From NCBI GenBank assembly GCA_964498015.1, contig CAZCFT010000017.1:1-32849 (forward strand): 32,849 nucleotides of DNA. Reading direction: 5' to 3'. A model generated the notes under the pieces. It searched no databases, was not told the DNA's origin, and saw only the letters and a program-made list of their open reading frames with translations. Positions within the stretch are counted from its first letter, which is position 1. Each line of letters starts with the position of its first letter. Below, piece by piece: positions 24,311 through 32,108 of the stretch. Both the position numbers and the translations under genes were made by a program. This stretch comes from CAWEZN01 sp964498015. GTDB lineage: Bacteria; Zixibacteria; MSB-5A5; GN15; PGXB01.

Positions 24311-24347
24311 GAAAAAAGAAAGCGGCGCGCATCATAGCCCGCCGCTT
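24311..24347 (-). terminator. Terminator of the single-domain response regulator gene
   Basis: The 8-bp stem AAGCGGCG/CGCCGCTT (24320-24327 with 24340-24347) is followed on the minus strand by TCTTTTTTCC. It lies 21 bases after the stop. Confidence 0.8.
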
Positions 24348-24368
24348 GAAAATCTATGATCTGATTCT

Positions 24369-24770
24369 TCAGCGTTTGCCGGTGGACATCAGGATGATAT
24401 TGATTATTTCAAGCAGTCTTTCACAGGAAAAAGGTTTCTTGATAAACATATCGCCGCCGACTTTGAAAGACCGTCCCATATCGTCATTGCGATCCTTGCC
24501 GGTGAGGAAGACGACTGGAATACTGGATGTGGAGGGATCATTCTTGAGATCATTGCAAACATTATAACCGTCAGTTCCCGGCATCATTATATCAAGTAGT
24601 ATAATATCCGGCTTAATAGTCTTGGCCTTTTTAAGACCCTCCGCCGCGATATTATCGACGAAAACCTGATGTCCGGCGTTGGAGAGAAAAGCCTCAACAA
24701 CATCAGTGATTTGAGGTTCATCATCGATGACAAGAATTTTGGCTGTCGATATTTTTTGAGCTAATGCCAT
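24369..24770 (-). CDS. Single-domain response regulator (CheY-like receiver)
   Basis: The 133 residues consist only of a receiver domain: acidic pair D16/D17, phosphoacceptor D60 (ILLDIMMPGTDG), the Thr in VVFLTGKD and the Lys in FIKKPF. There is no output domain, so it should act by protein contact, in a phosphorelay or in motility control. No kinase gene is near. The ATG at 24770 has only a weak upstream GGGG. Bounded by its own terminator, it appears monocistronic. Confidence 0.9.
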   Translation of the reverse strand: MALAQKISTAKILVIDDEPQITDVVEAFLSNAGHQVFVDNIAAEGLKKAKTIKPDIILLDIMMPGTDGYNVCNDLKNDPSTSSIPVVFLTGKDRNDDMGRSFKVGGDMFIKKPFSCERLLEIINIILMSTGKR

Positions 24771-24877
24771 ATTTATACCCCGATTAACTTTCCCATGCTT
24801 TTTTTATCGGCAGAACGAATTTATTTATTAGCAATAATTATGTTGAATAGATGCAGGATAAATTCTCAGTTGATGCA

Positions 24878-25660
24878 TTAATAGAATTCGGGACGTCTGT
24901 CTTTGAAAAGGTCATTTCCTGACGTAACTGCTTTATCATCAGCAAGTTTGGGATCAATTTCGACCATGATGAATCCCTCATTATTGTCGTCAAGTTCAGC
25001 CAGGATTTTGCCCGTCGGAGCGATAATTCGTGAATGTCCAATGAATTGAAGTCTCTTTTCGATGCGATTCTCCGAACCTACACGATTAGCAGTGATAGTA
25101 AATAGACAATTTTCCAGGGCGCGAGTAACCATGGCATCGGGGCAATGCGGCAAGACCAAATTTGATGGATGGCATATTATTTGAGCTCCCAAGAGAGCCA
25201 GCTTTCTGGCCGCTTCCGGAAAACGCCAATCAAAACAGATCATGATGCCAACGCGGGTTTCTCCAAAAGAAAAAATCGAAAATCCTGTCCGCCCTTTCGA
25301 GAAAATCCCTTTCTCTGCATCAAAGAGGTGAGTCTTCTGATAAAGCCGGAAATGCCCGTCGGGGAAGACGCCGATCGCTGAATTGAATATCTCCCTATCC
25401 CTTTTTTCTGGAAATCCATAAATCACAAGCGAATTTTTCTGTGCGGCCAACTGAGCCAATGTCTCAAAAGTATATCCGGTTCCGATTGGATCTGCCAGCA
25501 TGAAAGCTTCCTGGCGCTCTCGAAATTGATATCCGGCGGCAAAAAGCTCCGGTAGAACCAGAATATCGAACTCTTTATCCATGACCGCGGCGACAACCGT
25601 ATCAACATTCAGCTTGATCTCGCCGAAAATTGGATTATTCTGATATAGAGCAACTTTCAA
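24878..25660 (-). CDS. Nitrilase-superfamily carbon-nitrogen hydrolase
   Basis: Cytosolic amidase of 260 residues with the full Glu-Lys-Cys triad: Glu38 in VLPELFAAGY, Lys109 in LYQKTHLF and Cys142 in IMICFDWRFPEA. The family members include omega-amidase, N-carbamoylputrescine amidase and apolipoprotein N-acyltransferase relatives; the substrate is not evident here. The C-terminal DLFKDRRPEFY is common in 'carbon-nitrogen hydrolase family protein' entries. The start is a TTG at 25660 with GGGAAA upstream, and KVALYQNNPIFGE is the family's usual first strand. It is divergent from smpB, and the 93-base gap contains both promoters. Confidence 0.88.
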   Translation of the reverse strand: MKVALYQNNPIFGEIKLNVDTVVAAVMDKEFDILVLPELFAAGYQFRERQEAFMLADPIGTGYTFETLAQLAAQKNSLVIYGFPEKRDREIFNSAIGVFPDGHFRLYQKTHLFDAEKGIFSKGRTGFSIFSFGETRVGIMICFDWRFPEAARKLALLGAQIICHPSNLVLPHCPDAMVTRALENCLFTITANRVGSENRIEKRLQFIGHSRIIAPTGKILAELDDNNEGFIMVEIDPKLADDKAVTSGNDLFKDRRPEFY

Positions 25661-25717
25661 ATCAATTTCCCGTCTGTGTATAATTGTACCATGTATGATA
25701 GGTTAACAATAAAGTAA

Positions 25718-25746
25718 TTGCAACAGGTATGATATAAATCTATATT
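25718..25746 (+). promoter_or_regulatory. Candidate leaderless promoter of smpB
   Basis: TTGCAA (25718-25723), a 17-nt spacer and TATATT (25741-25746), then seven bases and the ATG at 25754. An alternative TTAACA-N19-TATGAT (25703-25733) lies upstream but with poor spacing. Confidence 0.5.
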
Positions 25747-25753
25747 GATCGGC

Positions 25754-26233
25754 ATGGCTCAGATGGAACCAAAAGAGAAAAAAGAAAAGACAATTGTAAC
25801 CAACCGCAAGGCGTATCGGGATTATGAAATTTTCGAAAAGCGGGAAGCCGGTATAGAGTTGATGGGAAGCGAGGTCAAATCGCTTCGGGCCGGTAAGGTG
25901 AATCTATCCGATAGCTACGCCTCAGTCGAGCATGGGGAAATTATTCTCTTCAATCTTCATATTTCACCGTATGAAATGTCCGGAAAGGGGAGCCATGATC
26001 CGCTTCGCCCCAGAAGGCTTCTTTTGCATAAACGTGAAATACGAAGGCTTTTGTCGGCCACAGCCGAAAAGGGATTTACTTTGATTCCCTTGCGGATTTA
26101 TTTCAAGGGCCCTTATGTCAAAATCGAATTGGCCACCGGGCGGGGGCGCAAGATGTATGACAAACGAGAGCGCACCGCACAGATGGAAGCTGACCGGACG
26201 ATCGAGCGTGCCATGCGCCGAAAGACAAAGTGA
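25754..26233 (+). CDS. smpB: SsrA-binding protein SmpB
   Basis: About 160 residues matching SmpB: NRKAYRDYEIFEKREAGIEL, MGSEVKSLRAGKVNLSDSY (tmRNA-binding OB fold) and the basic C-terminal tail GRGRKMYDKRERTA that enters the mRNA channel. It binds tmRNA and tags proteins on stalled ribosomes; the tmRNA gene is not in the window. The ATG at 25754 has no Shine-Dalgarno, and a second ATG lies three codons downstream. It heads a tight plus-strand run: amidase 9 bases later, then murI and rmuC. Confidence 0.95.
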   Translation: MAQMEPKEKKEKTIVTNRKAYRDYEIFEKREAGIELMGSEVKSLRAGKVNLSDSYASVEHGEIILFNLHISPYEMSGKGSHDPLRPRRLLLHKREIRRLLSATAEKGFTLIPLRIYFKGPYVKIELATGRGRKMYDKRERTAQMEADRTIERAMRRKTK

Positions 26234-26242
26234 CAATCTGAA

Positions 26243-27715
26243 ATGCGAAAAATAATCCATTTAGCTCTTTGCATTCTGGCATTTGCAACTCCCTTTTCGG
26301 CTTTTGCATCGGAGTTGTCGGTCCAGATCTCCGGCGGTACCGAGAAAATCGATTATTTCACCAAACAGGATGTCGTCTATTTCTCGATGTCACAATTTGC
26401 GGAATTGATGGGGGAAAAATTGTCGTGGGAGGAGGCCGGGCTATCGGTTTCATACGAAACGGAAAAAAATAGAGTCCTCTTCAATATTAATTCCCCATAT
26501 CTAAAGATAAACGATACTATCACTAATATCACTTATCCGGCCGTTCTCAAGGAGGGGCAGTTATACCTTCCCGCCGTGACATTTATTCCCCTCTTGGACA
26601 GGCTAAAATCAGAGCAGATTTCATGGGATGCCGGCAATAAAACCATACGGGTCAGTTCTGAATGGTACACTGTCAACGACATCCTCTTTTCTCAAAAAGC
26701 TAACGGACTCCTGATTGAAATTTTTGTTGCCGGACCTACTAAGTATGAAATTTTCACCTCTGAAGGGAATTGGTTAAATATCAATATTCCTGAAGGGACA
26801 ATCAACCGCCAACAGATAATGTCGCGGCGCTCAAGCGAATATCTTCTTGAAATTAACACGCACCAATTCGACAATTCCGCGCAATTGGCGCTTCAACTTC
26901 GCCCCAAGATAGGTAAATTTACAGACCGCTTTCAAAGCAATCCCGACAGAATCCAAATCGCGCTGTTAGATACTTCGGCAACAGTAGAAGCCAAATCCGG
27001 ACCGGATAATGTCGGACCTGACCTATTGATTGATAGAATTATCATTGATGCCGGCCACGGCGGGAATGATTATGGCGCTATCGGTTTCAAGTCAACCAAA
27101 GAGAAAGAAATCGTTCTCGATATTGCCAAACGTCTGGCCAAACTAATCAGGAAAGAAAAAATATTTGAGGCAATCATGACTCGCGACAAGGACGAAACGC
27201 TGACTCTTCAGGAAAGAGCCAAAATTGCCAATAAAGCAAACGGGGACATTTTCGTATCCATACATGCCAATGCCTCCATCAAGCGTTCCGCTCGCGGATT
27301 TCAGGTTTTCTTTCTGGCTCCTGCCAAGAACGATTCCGCCCGTGCCGCCGCCCAATTGGAAAACGCCCCTTTTCTGGCAGAAACCTCAGGGCTACAGGCC
27401 CATGAAGATGGCGATTTGGGATTTATTATCAGTGACATGATTCAGACTGAATTTCAGACGGAATCATCCGACTTGGCGGCGATTATAGACAAGGAGTGTC
27501 GGAGAGCGCTGACAGAGACCTCGGCGCGGGGTATTGACCAGGCCGGTTTTTTTGTGTTAAATGGCGTCTATATGCCGTCAGTGTTGGTAGAAACAGCTTT
27601 TATTACAAATCGCGAGGACGAAGAACTGCTCAATGATAAGTCCTACCGACAGAATGTGGCCGAGGCCATTTATGAAGGATTGAAAAGATTCAAAGCCAAA
27701 TATGAGAATAAATAA
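26243..27715 (+). CDS. N-acetylmuramoyl-L-alanine amidase (Amidase_3) with an N-terminal stalk-binding region
   Basis: Exported zinc amidase of 490 residues that cleaves the amide between muramic acid and the peptide. After a signal peptide (cleavage near AFAS) comes a copper-amine-oxidase-N-like region (about 40-135, VYFSMSQFAELMGEKLSWEE) and an AMIN-like beta region (about 145-245). The Amidase_3 domain (about 263-485) has zinc ligands His272 (DAGHGG), Glu287 and His341 (SIHANAS), and the catalytic Glu in VETAFITN. This two-part N-terminus suits cell-wall targeting. No Shine-Dalgarno is visible, and the start nine bases after smpB suggests coupling. The stop overlaps the murI ATG. Confidence 0.92.
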   Translation: MRKIIHLALCILAFATPFSAFASELSVQISGGTEKIDYFTKQDVVYFSMSQFAELMGEKLSWEEAGLSVSYETEKNRVLFNINSPYLKINDTITNITYPAVLKEGQLYLPAVTFIPLLDRLKSEQISWDAGNKTIRVSSEWYTVNDILFSQKANGLLIEIFVAGPTKYEIFTSEGNWLNINIPEGTINRQQIMSRRSSEYLLEINTHQFDNSAQLALQLRPKIGKFTDRFQSNPDRIQIALLDTSATVEAKSGPDNVGPDLLIDRIIIDAGHGGNDYGAIGFKSTKEKEIVLDIAKRLAKLIRKEKIFEAIMTRDKDETLTLQERAKIANKANGDIFVSIHANASIKRSARGFQVFFLAPAKNDSARAAAQLENAPFLAETSGLQAHEDGDLGFIISDMIQTEFQTESSDLAAIIDKECRRALTETSARGIDQAGFFVLNGVYMPSVLVETAFITNREDEELLNDKSYRQNVAEAIYEGLKRFKAKYENK

Positions 27716-28536
27716 TGACTTTAGTTGAACTTCAAAACAGGCCAATAGGCATATTTGATTCCGGAGTTGGTGGGCTTACTGTGGCATCCGAAATATTCAA
27801 ACTTCTTCCCGGTGAAAATATAGTCTATTTCGGCGATGTTGGACGAACGCCCTATGGCGGCCGCTCAAAAGAAATAATCACCCAATTTACTCGCCAGGAT
27901 ATTAGCTTCCTGATAGAGCATAAGGTCAAATTCATCGTGGCGGCCTGCAACTCCGCTTCAGCCGTAGCATTAGAAACGGTCCGGAAGGAATTTGATATCG
28001 ATATTCTGGGGGTGATCGAACCCGGCGCCCGGGCGGCGATAGGATATACCAGAAATAGCCGGGTAGGAATTATCGGCACAGTCGCAACTATCAGCTCCGA
28101 CAGCTATGTCAAGGCCATTCATGCTTTGAACGAAAAAGTGAAAGTCTTCTCCCTTGCTTGCCCCCTCTTTGTACCGCTTGTTGAAGAAGGATATATCGAA
28201 AAAGAGGCGACCCGCCTGATAGCGGGAGATTATCTCAAAACGTTAAAAGACGTGGATATTGACACGCTTGTACTTGGGTGTACGCACTACCCCTTGCTGA
28301 GAAAAGTAATAGGGAAAGTCATGGGGCCGGCGGTCCGTCTGGTTGACTCAGCCGAAGAAACCGCTCGCGAGGTGGCCTCGGTACTGTCACTCAAAAACCT
28401 CCTGCGCCCTTCCGGCGGCGAGGTAACTCATAAATTCTATGTTTCTGACGTTCCCGACAGGTTTACACAGGTCGCCCAGCAGTTTCTGGGAAGAAGCATC
28501 GCCAATCTAACCAGAGTCGATATTACAAGATATTAG
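27715..28536 (+). CDS. murI: Glutamate racemase
   Basis: It has 273 residues with the two-cysteine active site: Cys78 in AACNSASA and Cys189 in LGCTHYPLL, plus the N-terminal IGIFDSGVGGLTV and DVGRTPYGGRS motifs. It makes D-glutamate for peptidoglycan in the cytosol. The ATG overlaps the amidase stop by one base (TAATG), so translation is coupled, and both genes serve the cell wall. Confidence 0.96.
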   Translation: MTLVELQNRPIGIFDSGVGGLTVASEIFKLLPGENIVYFGDVGRTPYGGRSKEIITQFTRQDISFLIEHKVKFIVAACNSASAVALETVRKEFDIDILGVIEPGARAAIGYTRNSRVGIIGTVATISSDSYVKAIHALNEKVKVFSLACPLFVPLVEEGYIEKEATRLIAGDYLKTLKDVDIDTLVLGCTHYPLLRKVIGKVMGPAVRLVDSAEETAREVASVLSLKNLLRPSGGEVTHKFYVSDVPDRFTQVAQQFLGRSIANLTRVDITRY

Positions 28537-28539
28537 AAA

Positions 28540-29730
28540 ATGAGCGCTGTAATCCCGGTCGTAATATCGCTTGCATTAACGATTGTCGTTGTGATCTGGA
28601 TGCTGAGAGCCTTTTCAAAAAAAATCGAGAATAATGTTCTCACAAAAATCGAAGATTCTTTCAGTCGAGCCTCGATGCAGGCGCTGTCAAATAATACCGA
28701 TCAGTTTTTGAAACTCGCCGGGGAAAGACTCTCCAAAGAAACCGATGCCAACGTTCATGAGTTGACCTCCAAAAAAGAATTGATAGACAACAGTCTTCAG
28801 CAAATGAAATCGGAGATGGAGAGAGTTAAGGATCTCATCTCTTCATTCGAAAAAGACCGGAATGAAAAATTCGGCGCCATAACAAAAGGCTTATCATATC
28901 ACTCTGCTCAGACGGAGAAACTTCAGGAACTGACCGGCAAGCTTAATCTAATTCTCTCCGACTCTCGTCAGCGCGGCCTCTGGGGACAGAGGATTGCCGA
29001 TGATATACTTCGCCTGGTGGGAATGGAGGAAGGGATTAATTACGTTCAACAGAAAACGATGGACGGCTCTTCCCGACGCCCCGATTTCACTTTTCTGCTT
29101 CCAAATGGCAAGAAAATCAATATGGATGTCAAATTTCCACTCGATAATTTCAAGCATTATCTCGAGGAAACAGTTGACGCCGTGCGTCAGAATTATAAGA
29201 ACCAGTTCATCCGAGATGCCCGCCAGATGGTAAAACAGGTGATTACGCGCGAATACATTAACCCTGACGCCAATACGCTGGATTACGTGATTATCTTCAT
29301 CCCGCTTGAGCAAGCGTACGCCTTTATCATGGAAAATGACGCCACTTTCATAGATGATGCGCTGAAAAGCAAAGTCATAGTCTGCTCCCCGTGGACGATT
29401 TATGCCCTGCTGGCGGTCGTCCGGCAATCGATCGATAATTTCAATCTTGAGAAATCGGCCAATAAGATTCTGGAACTCATGAGCATTTTTTACAAGCAAT
29501 GGGGCGCTTTCATTTCTTCAATGGATAGAATCGGCAAGAAGATTGAGGAACTTCAGAATGAATATAATTCCCTTTTGACCACCAGAAGAAATCAGTTGGA
29601 AAAACCTCTGCATCAAATTGAACAGCTATCAAAGCTCAATGAACAGGCTGATGATAACGGGCCTTCGCCAGTGGGGGTGCAAAGGAACAATGGCAGAACC
29701 AGCGGCGGTAACTCCATAAATGGCATATAG
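28540..29730 (+). CDS. rmuC: RmuC-domain protein (DNA recombination protein RmuC homolog)
   Basis: The 396 residues comprise an N-terminal membrane helix (4-22), a long coiled coil (about 25-135) and the RmuC core (about 140-340), with RGLWGQRIADDILRLVGM and PDFTFLLPNGKKINMDVKFP of the PD-(D/E)XK-like fold. The C-terminus is a second coiled coil and a Gly/Asn/Ser-rich tail. RmuC limits inversions and is proposed to be a nuclease. It starts three bases after murI, without a Shine-Dalgarno of its own. Confidence 0.92.
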   Translation: MSAVIPVVISLALTIVVVIWMLRAFSKKIENNVLTKIEDSFSRASMQALSNNTDQFLKLAGERLSKETDANVHELTSKKELIDNSLQQMKSEMERVKDLISSFEKDRNEKFGAITKGLSYHSAQTEKLQELTGKLNLILSDSRQRGLWGQRIADDILRLVGMEEGINYVQQKTMDGSSRRPDFTFLLPNGKKINMDVKFPLDNFKHYLEETVDAVRQNYKNQFIRDARQMVKQVITREYINPDANTLDYVIIFIPLEQAYAFIMENDATFIDDALKSKVIVCSPWTIYALLAVVRQSIDNFNLEKSANKILELMSIFYKQWGAFISSMDRIGKKIEELQNEYNSLLTTRRNQLEKPLHQIEQLSKLNEQADDNGPSPVGVQRNNGRTSGGNSINGI

Positions 29731-29781
29731 GAAACAGGCAATGGATCCGGCCGGAGCAAAAATGGAGCAGGCTTCTATAGC

Positions 29782-30642
29782 ATGAAAATCCGTCCTCTTT
29801 TTCCCCTGATAATTATTCCGCTTATGCTGACTAAATGCGGGGGGCCCCCCAAGAAAGTCGAAATGCCGGCGCCGGTTAAAGAAACGCCTGCGCTTCCCGA
29901 CTGCACGCCCAAGAATCTTTCGGCGCAATCCGGCGATGGAAAATTATTCTTAAAGTGGGATACCAATTGCCCCGATAGTATATTGCTCTCCGGCTACAAT
30001 GTCTATCTTCTGAAGAATCCCTTGGACAAAAAATATTTCAGCGCAGAGATTCCCCAATCCATAAAGCCATTCAATGATTCTCCGTATCCGGGAGACACCG
30101 ACCCAAATAGCAAATTTGAGACAATAGAGATTGAAAGGCTCGACAATGCGGTGGAATATTTTGTGACAGTAAGAACAGTTTTCCCCGATGGCCGCTTATC
30201 CCCGGCATCTAATGAAGTCAGCGCAATCTGCCGTCCTGAAGGCGAGTTTTCGCTGGCTTTCCGTTATGCCGATCTGAATGATGGCTTCTCCTTCGAAAAA
30301 GGAAAATCAGTCAGAGCGGATGCCAGCGATAATGATATCTATTTCTACGAAAAAGATGGTTTTGATTTTTTCGCGTCGCCGCATCGTCTTAACGGCTTCC
30401 TGCGTCAATCAGGATTTTATTCGTTGGGAAAAACCAATGATATTTATCAATATCCAAAACTGGAAATTGATTTTCCGGCGGTAGAGAAAATCCCGGTAAT
30501 AGTCGGCGAGAGTTATCTGGTAGAAACTGCTGATAAGAATTTTGTCAAACTCAGAATTGAAGAAGCCTCCGGAACGGACAAGGAAAGAAAACTCAAAATC
30601 AAATATGTATATCAGATCATAAAAGGGCTCACCAGATTCTAA
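29782..30642 (+). CDS. Fibronectin type III (putative) lipoprotein, paralog of the gene at 494-1318
   Basis: The 286-residue protein has a signal peptide ending LMLTKCGG; the Lys before the Cys makes the lipobox imperfect. Residues about 42-155 form an FN3 domain (NLSAQSGDGKLFLKWDTN, SGYNVYLLKN, AVEYFVTVRTVFPDGRLSPA). Residues about 155-283 form a second domain beginning FSLAFRYADLNDGFSF and containing GESYLVETADKNFVKLRIEE and KIKYVYQI, which align by eye with the C-terminal domain of the lipoprotein at 494-1318. GGAGCAGG upstream may serve as a ribosome binding site. It lies 51 bases after rmuC and may be the last gene of that operon. Function is unknown. Confidence 0.78.
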   Translation: MKIRPLFPLIIIPLMLTKCGGPPKKVEMPAPVKETPALPDCTPKNLSAQSGDGKLFLKWDTNCPDSILLSGYNVYLLKNPLDKKYFSAEIPQSIKPFNDSPYPGDTDPNSKFETIEIERLDNAVEYFVTVRTVFPDGRLSPASNEVSAICRPEGEFSLAFRYADLNDGFSFEKGKSVRADASDNDIYFYEKDGFDFFASPHRLNGFLRQSGFYSLGKTNDIYQYPKLEIDFPAVEKIPVIVGESYLVETADKNFVKLRIEEASGTDKERKLKIKYVYQIIKGLTRF

Positions 30643-30955
30643 AGGGGCGCGTTGAATAGTACTCTTAGCGTCATTCCGTGCGTTAGCGAAGCAATTTTTA
30701 ATGTTTTCTGGCTTGACTGACAATAGGGCAGGCCACCTATTGCATCAACAGTTTTAACTTTCTATTACACATCCACTTAACGTAATCAATATGGCCTGCT
30801 CCCCATACCAGCTATCATTTTAGATTTAGGCCTCGGCCATTATTTCACCATAACCTGTTGTCCTACTGAATATTATACCCAACGGCATCTTCAGGCATTC
30901 AGCTTGCCTTAGATATTGATATGAAACTTTAAATCAGTATTTCAAGGAGGTTCTA
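30643..30955 (+). other. 313-nt intergenic region with nested inverted repeats
   Basis: It begins with a short piece resembling the start of the dispersed repeat at 32725 (CGTCATTCC at 30669). A 7-bp hairpin, CAATAGG/CCTATTG (30721-30742), has the loop GCAGGCCA, which is perfectly complementary to TGGCCTGC at 30792-30799. A sigma-54-like site lies at 30894-30907. No coding frame is credible. Confidence 0.6.
30893..30908 (+). promoter_or_regulatory. Candidate sigma-54 promoter of the first DUF4402 gene
   Basis: AGGCATTCAGCTTGCC has GG at 30894-30895 and GC at 30906-30907 (N10), with GGCA and TTGC matching the -24/-12 consensus. The expected start near 30919 leaves a 37-nt leader with a strong AAGGAGG. 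The upstream hairpin repeats could be activator sites. Confidence 0.4.
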
Positions 30956-31477
30956 ATGGCTCGGAGGATGTTTTCAGTTCTATTCACAATTATCGCGATT
31001 ATGGCTTTCGCAACCTGTTCATTTTCGCAGGAATCGGCCACTATCAAAGCGACAGCGACAGTATTGCCGACTCTTGCAGTAACCGGCAACAATGATCTTA
31101 GATTCGAAACAGTCATGCCCGGAATTGAAAAATCGGTTGATAAATCGACTGTCGGACAGGCCGGAGAGTTTCAAATAAGGGGCACAAATTCGGCTGAAGT
31201 GACACTTGACTTTGCTTTGCCGGATTCCCTCTCCCGAGCCGCTCTCTATCTGCCCCTGTCATTCAGCAGTACTGATGCCTCATACGATGACGGGACCTCT
31301 GGCGGACAGCAGGCTCCGGCAGGAACCATAAATCCTCATGTCCAAAGCAACCATCGGCTTGGGGGGAGTGGACTGCTGATGGTTTGGATTGGAGGTACGG
31401 TTCACCCTAATCTATTTCAGAATGGCGGCGATTATGCGGCGGAGATAACTTTGACCGTCACATATACAGGTAACTGA
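30956..31477 (+). CDS. Exported DUF4402 protein
   Basis: AAGGAGG at 5-nt spacing fixes the ATG. A signal peptide with cleavage near SFSQE is followed by SATIKATATVL, then a DUF4402-type domain: DLRFETVMPGIEK, GEFQIRGTNSAEVTLDFALP, LLMVWIGGTVHP and a C-terminal AAEITLTVTYTGN. The domain is a beta-sandwich of small exported proteins, possibly fimbria-like subunits; that role is inference. It is the best preserved of three tandem relatives, and its closest mate here is the gene at 32109. A separate promoter lies upstream. Confidence 0.85.
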   Translation: MARRMFSVLFTIIAIMAFATCSFSQESATIKATATVLPTLAVTGNNDLRFETVMPGIEKSVDKSTVGQAGEFQIRGTNSAEVTLDFALPDSLSRAALYLPLSFSSTDASYDDGTSGGQQAPAGTINPHVQSNHRLGGSGLLMVWIGGTVHPNLFQNGGDYAAEITLTVTYTGN

Positions 31478-31562
31478 CAAGTCAATATTGAGTCTGGAGG
31501 AAAGCCATTATCTTAAGAGGCCTTTTGGGAGTCTGCATATCACCCAGCTGCAAGATTCCCCA

Positions 31563-31590
31563 TTGACATTCTGAGGAATTGCGGTATCTT
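31563..31590 (+). promoter_or_regulatory. Sigma-70-type promoter of the second DUF4402-related gene
   Basis: A perfect TTGACA (31563-31568), a 16-nt spacer and TATCTT (31585-31590), 17 bases before the ATG at 31608. The -35 box lies in TTGACATTCTGA, also found at 19124. Confidence 0.4.
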
Positions 31591-31607
31591 GTTTTTAAGG
31601 CATTATT

Positions 31608-32042
31608 ATGAAACAAGATACCACTCCGATTATCGGCCATTGGATTAAGACGCTCTGGGCGCTGAGCGCCATTATGTTCATTATGGTTTCAATTACCGCG
31701 GGCGAGTCGGCAACTATCAGGGTCACGGCGACTGTTGTCTCCCCCTTCGGATATTGCGACTCGGGAAAAACCGGTAATCCTGATCAAGGGGAAATCGGCG
31801 CCGATAACAAAGCGGTCTTTCTCTCCAACAACTCGGCCGTTATTTGCCAAATTGATGTAGGAAATTTTGACTCCAAAGAATTTTTGTTAGATAAGTATCC
31901 TTTGGATATTGGCACAGATGCGGCATCTCTTATGCCTCTCGATAGTATTCGAAATCAGATTGAGATGAACGCAAACCCTGAAGCGCTATCCTTTAGGAAT
32001 CATCAGCCTGTCATCATTACATTTTTCTATTCAGAAAATTAG
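31608..32042 (+). CDS. Exported protein, divergent relative of the DUF4402 neighbours
   Basis: The 144-residue protein has an N-terminal signal or anchor (HWIKTLWALSAIMFIMVSIT) and then ESATIRVTATVV, nearly the same as the mature start of the preceding protein (ESATIKATATVL). It ends in PVIITFFYSEN, in the position of the neighbours' final strand. The middle is different: FGYCDSGKTGNPDQG, NSAVICQIDVGN with two Cys that could form a disulfide. It lacks the DUF4402 GTNSAEV and WIGG motifs, so only the edges are shared. It may be a partner subunit of the same surface structure. The ATG follows AAGG at 7-nt spacing. Confidence 0.7.
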   Translation: MKQDTTPIIGHWIKTLWALSAIMFIMVSITAGESATIRVTATVVSPFGYCDSGKTGNPDQGEIGADNKAVFLSNNSAVICQIDVGNFDSKEFLLDKYPLDIGTDAASLMPLDSIRNQIEMNANPEALSFRNHQPVIITFFYSEN

Positions 32043-32044
32043 AA

Positions 32045-32072
32045 TCGCCCGGGCATGGTCGGGCGAAAGTTT
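32045..32072 (+). terminator. Probable terminator of the second DUF4402-related gene
   Basis: The 7-bp stem TCGCCCG/CGGGCGA (32045-32051 with 32060-32066) has an 8-nt loop and is followed by AAGTTTATT, a weak T-tract that abuts the next promoter. Confidence 0.55.
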
Positions 32073-32073
32073 A

Positions 32074-32102
32074 TTGACTTGCCTATTTTGATTCCATAGC
32101 TT
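32074..32102 (+). promoter_or_regulatory. Candidate leaderless promoter of the third DUF4402 gene
   Basis: TTGACT (32074-32079), a 17-nt spacer and TAGCTT (32097-32102), then six bases and the ATG at 32109; no ribosome binding site is seen. The -10 match is weak. Confidence 0.35.
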
Positions 32103-32108
32103 TTCTGT

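Noticed and set aside
28948..29499. Minus-strand 183-residue frame
   Set aside because: Antisense to rmuC with its conserved core; a shadow.
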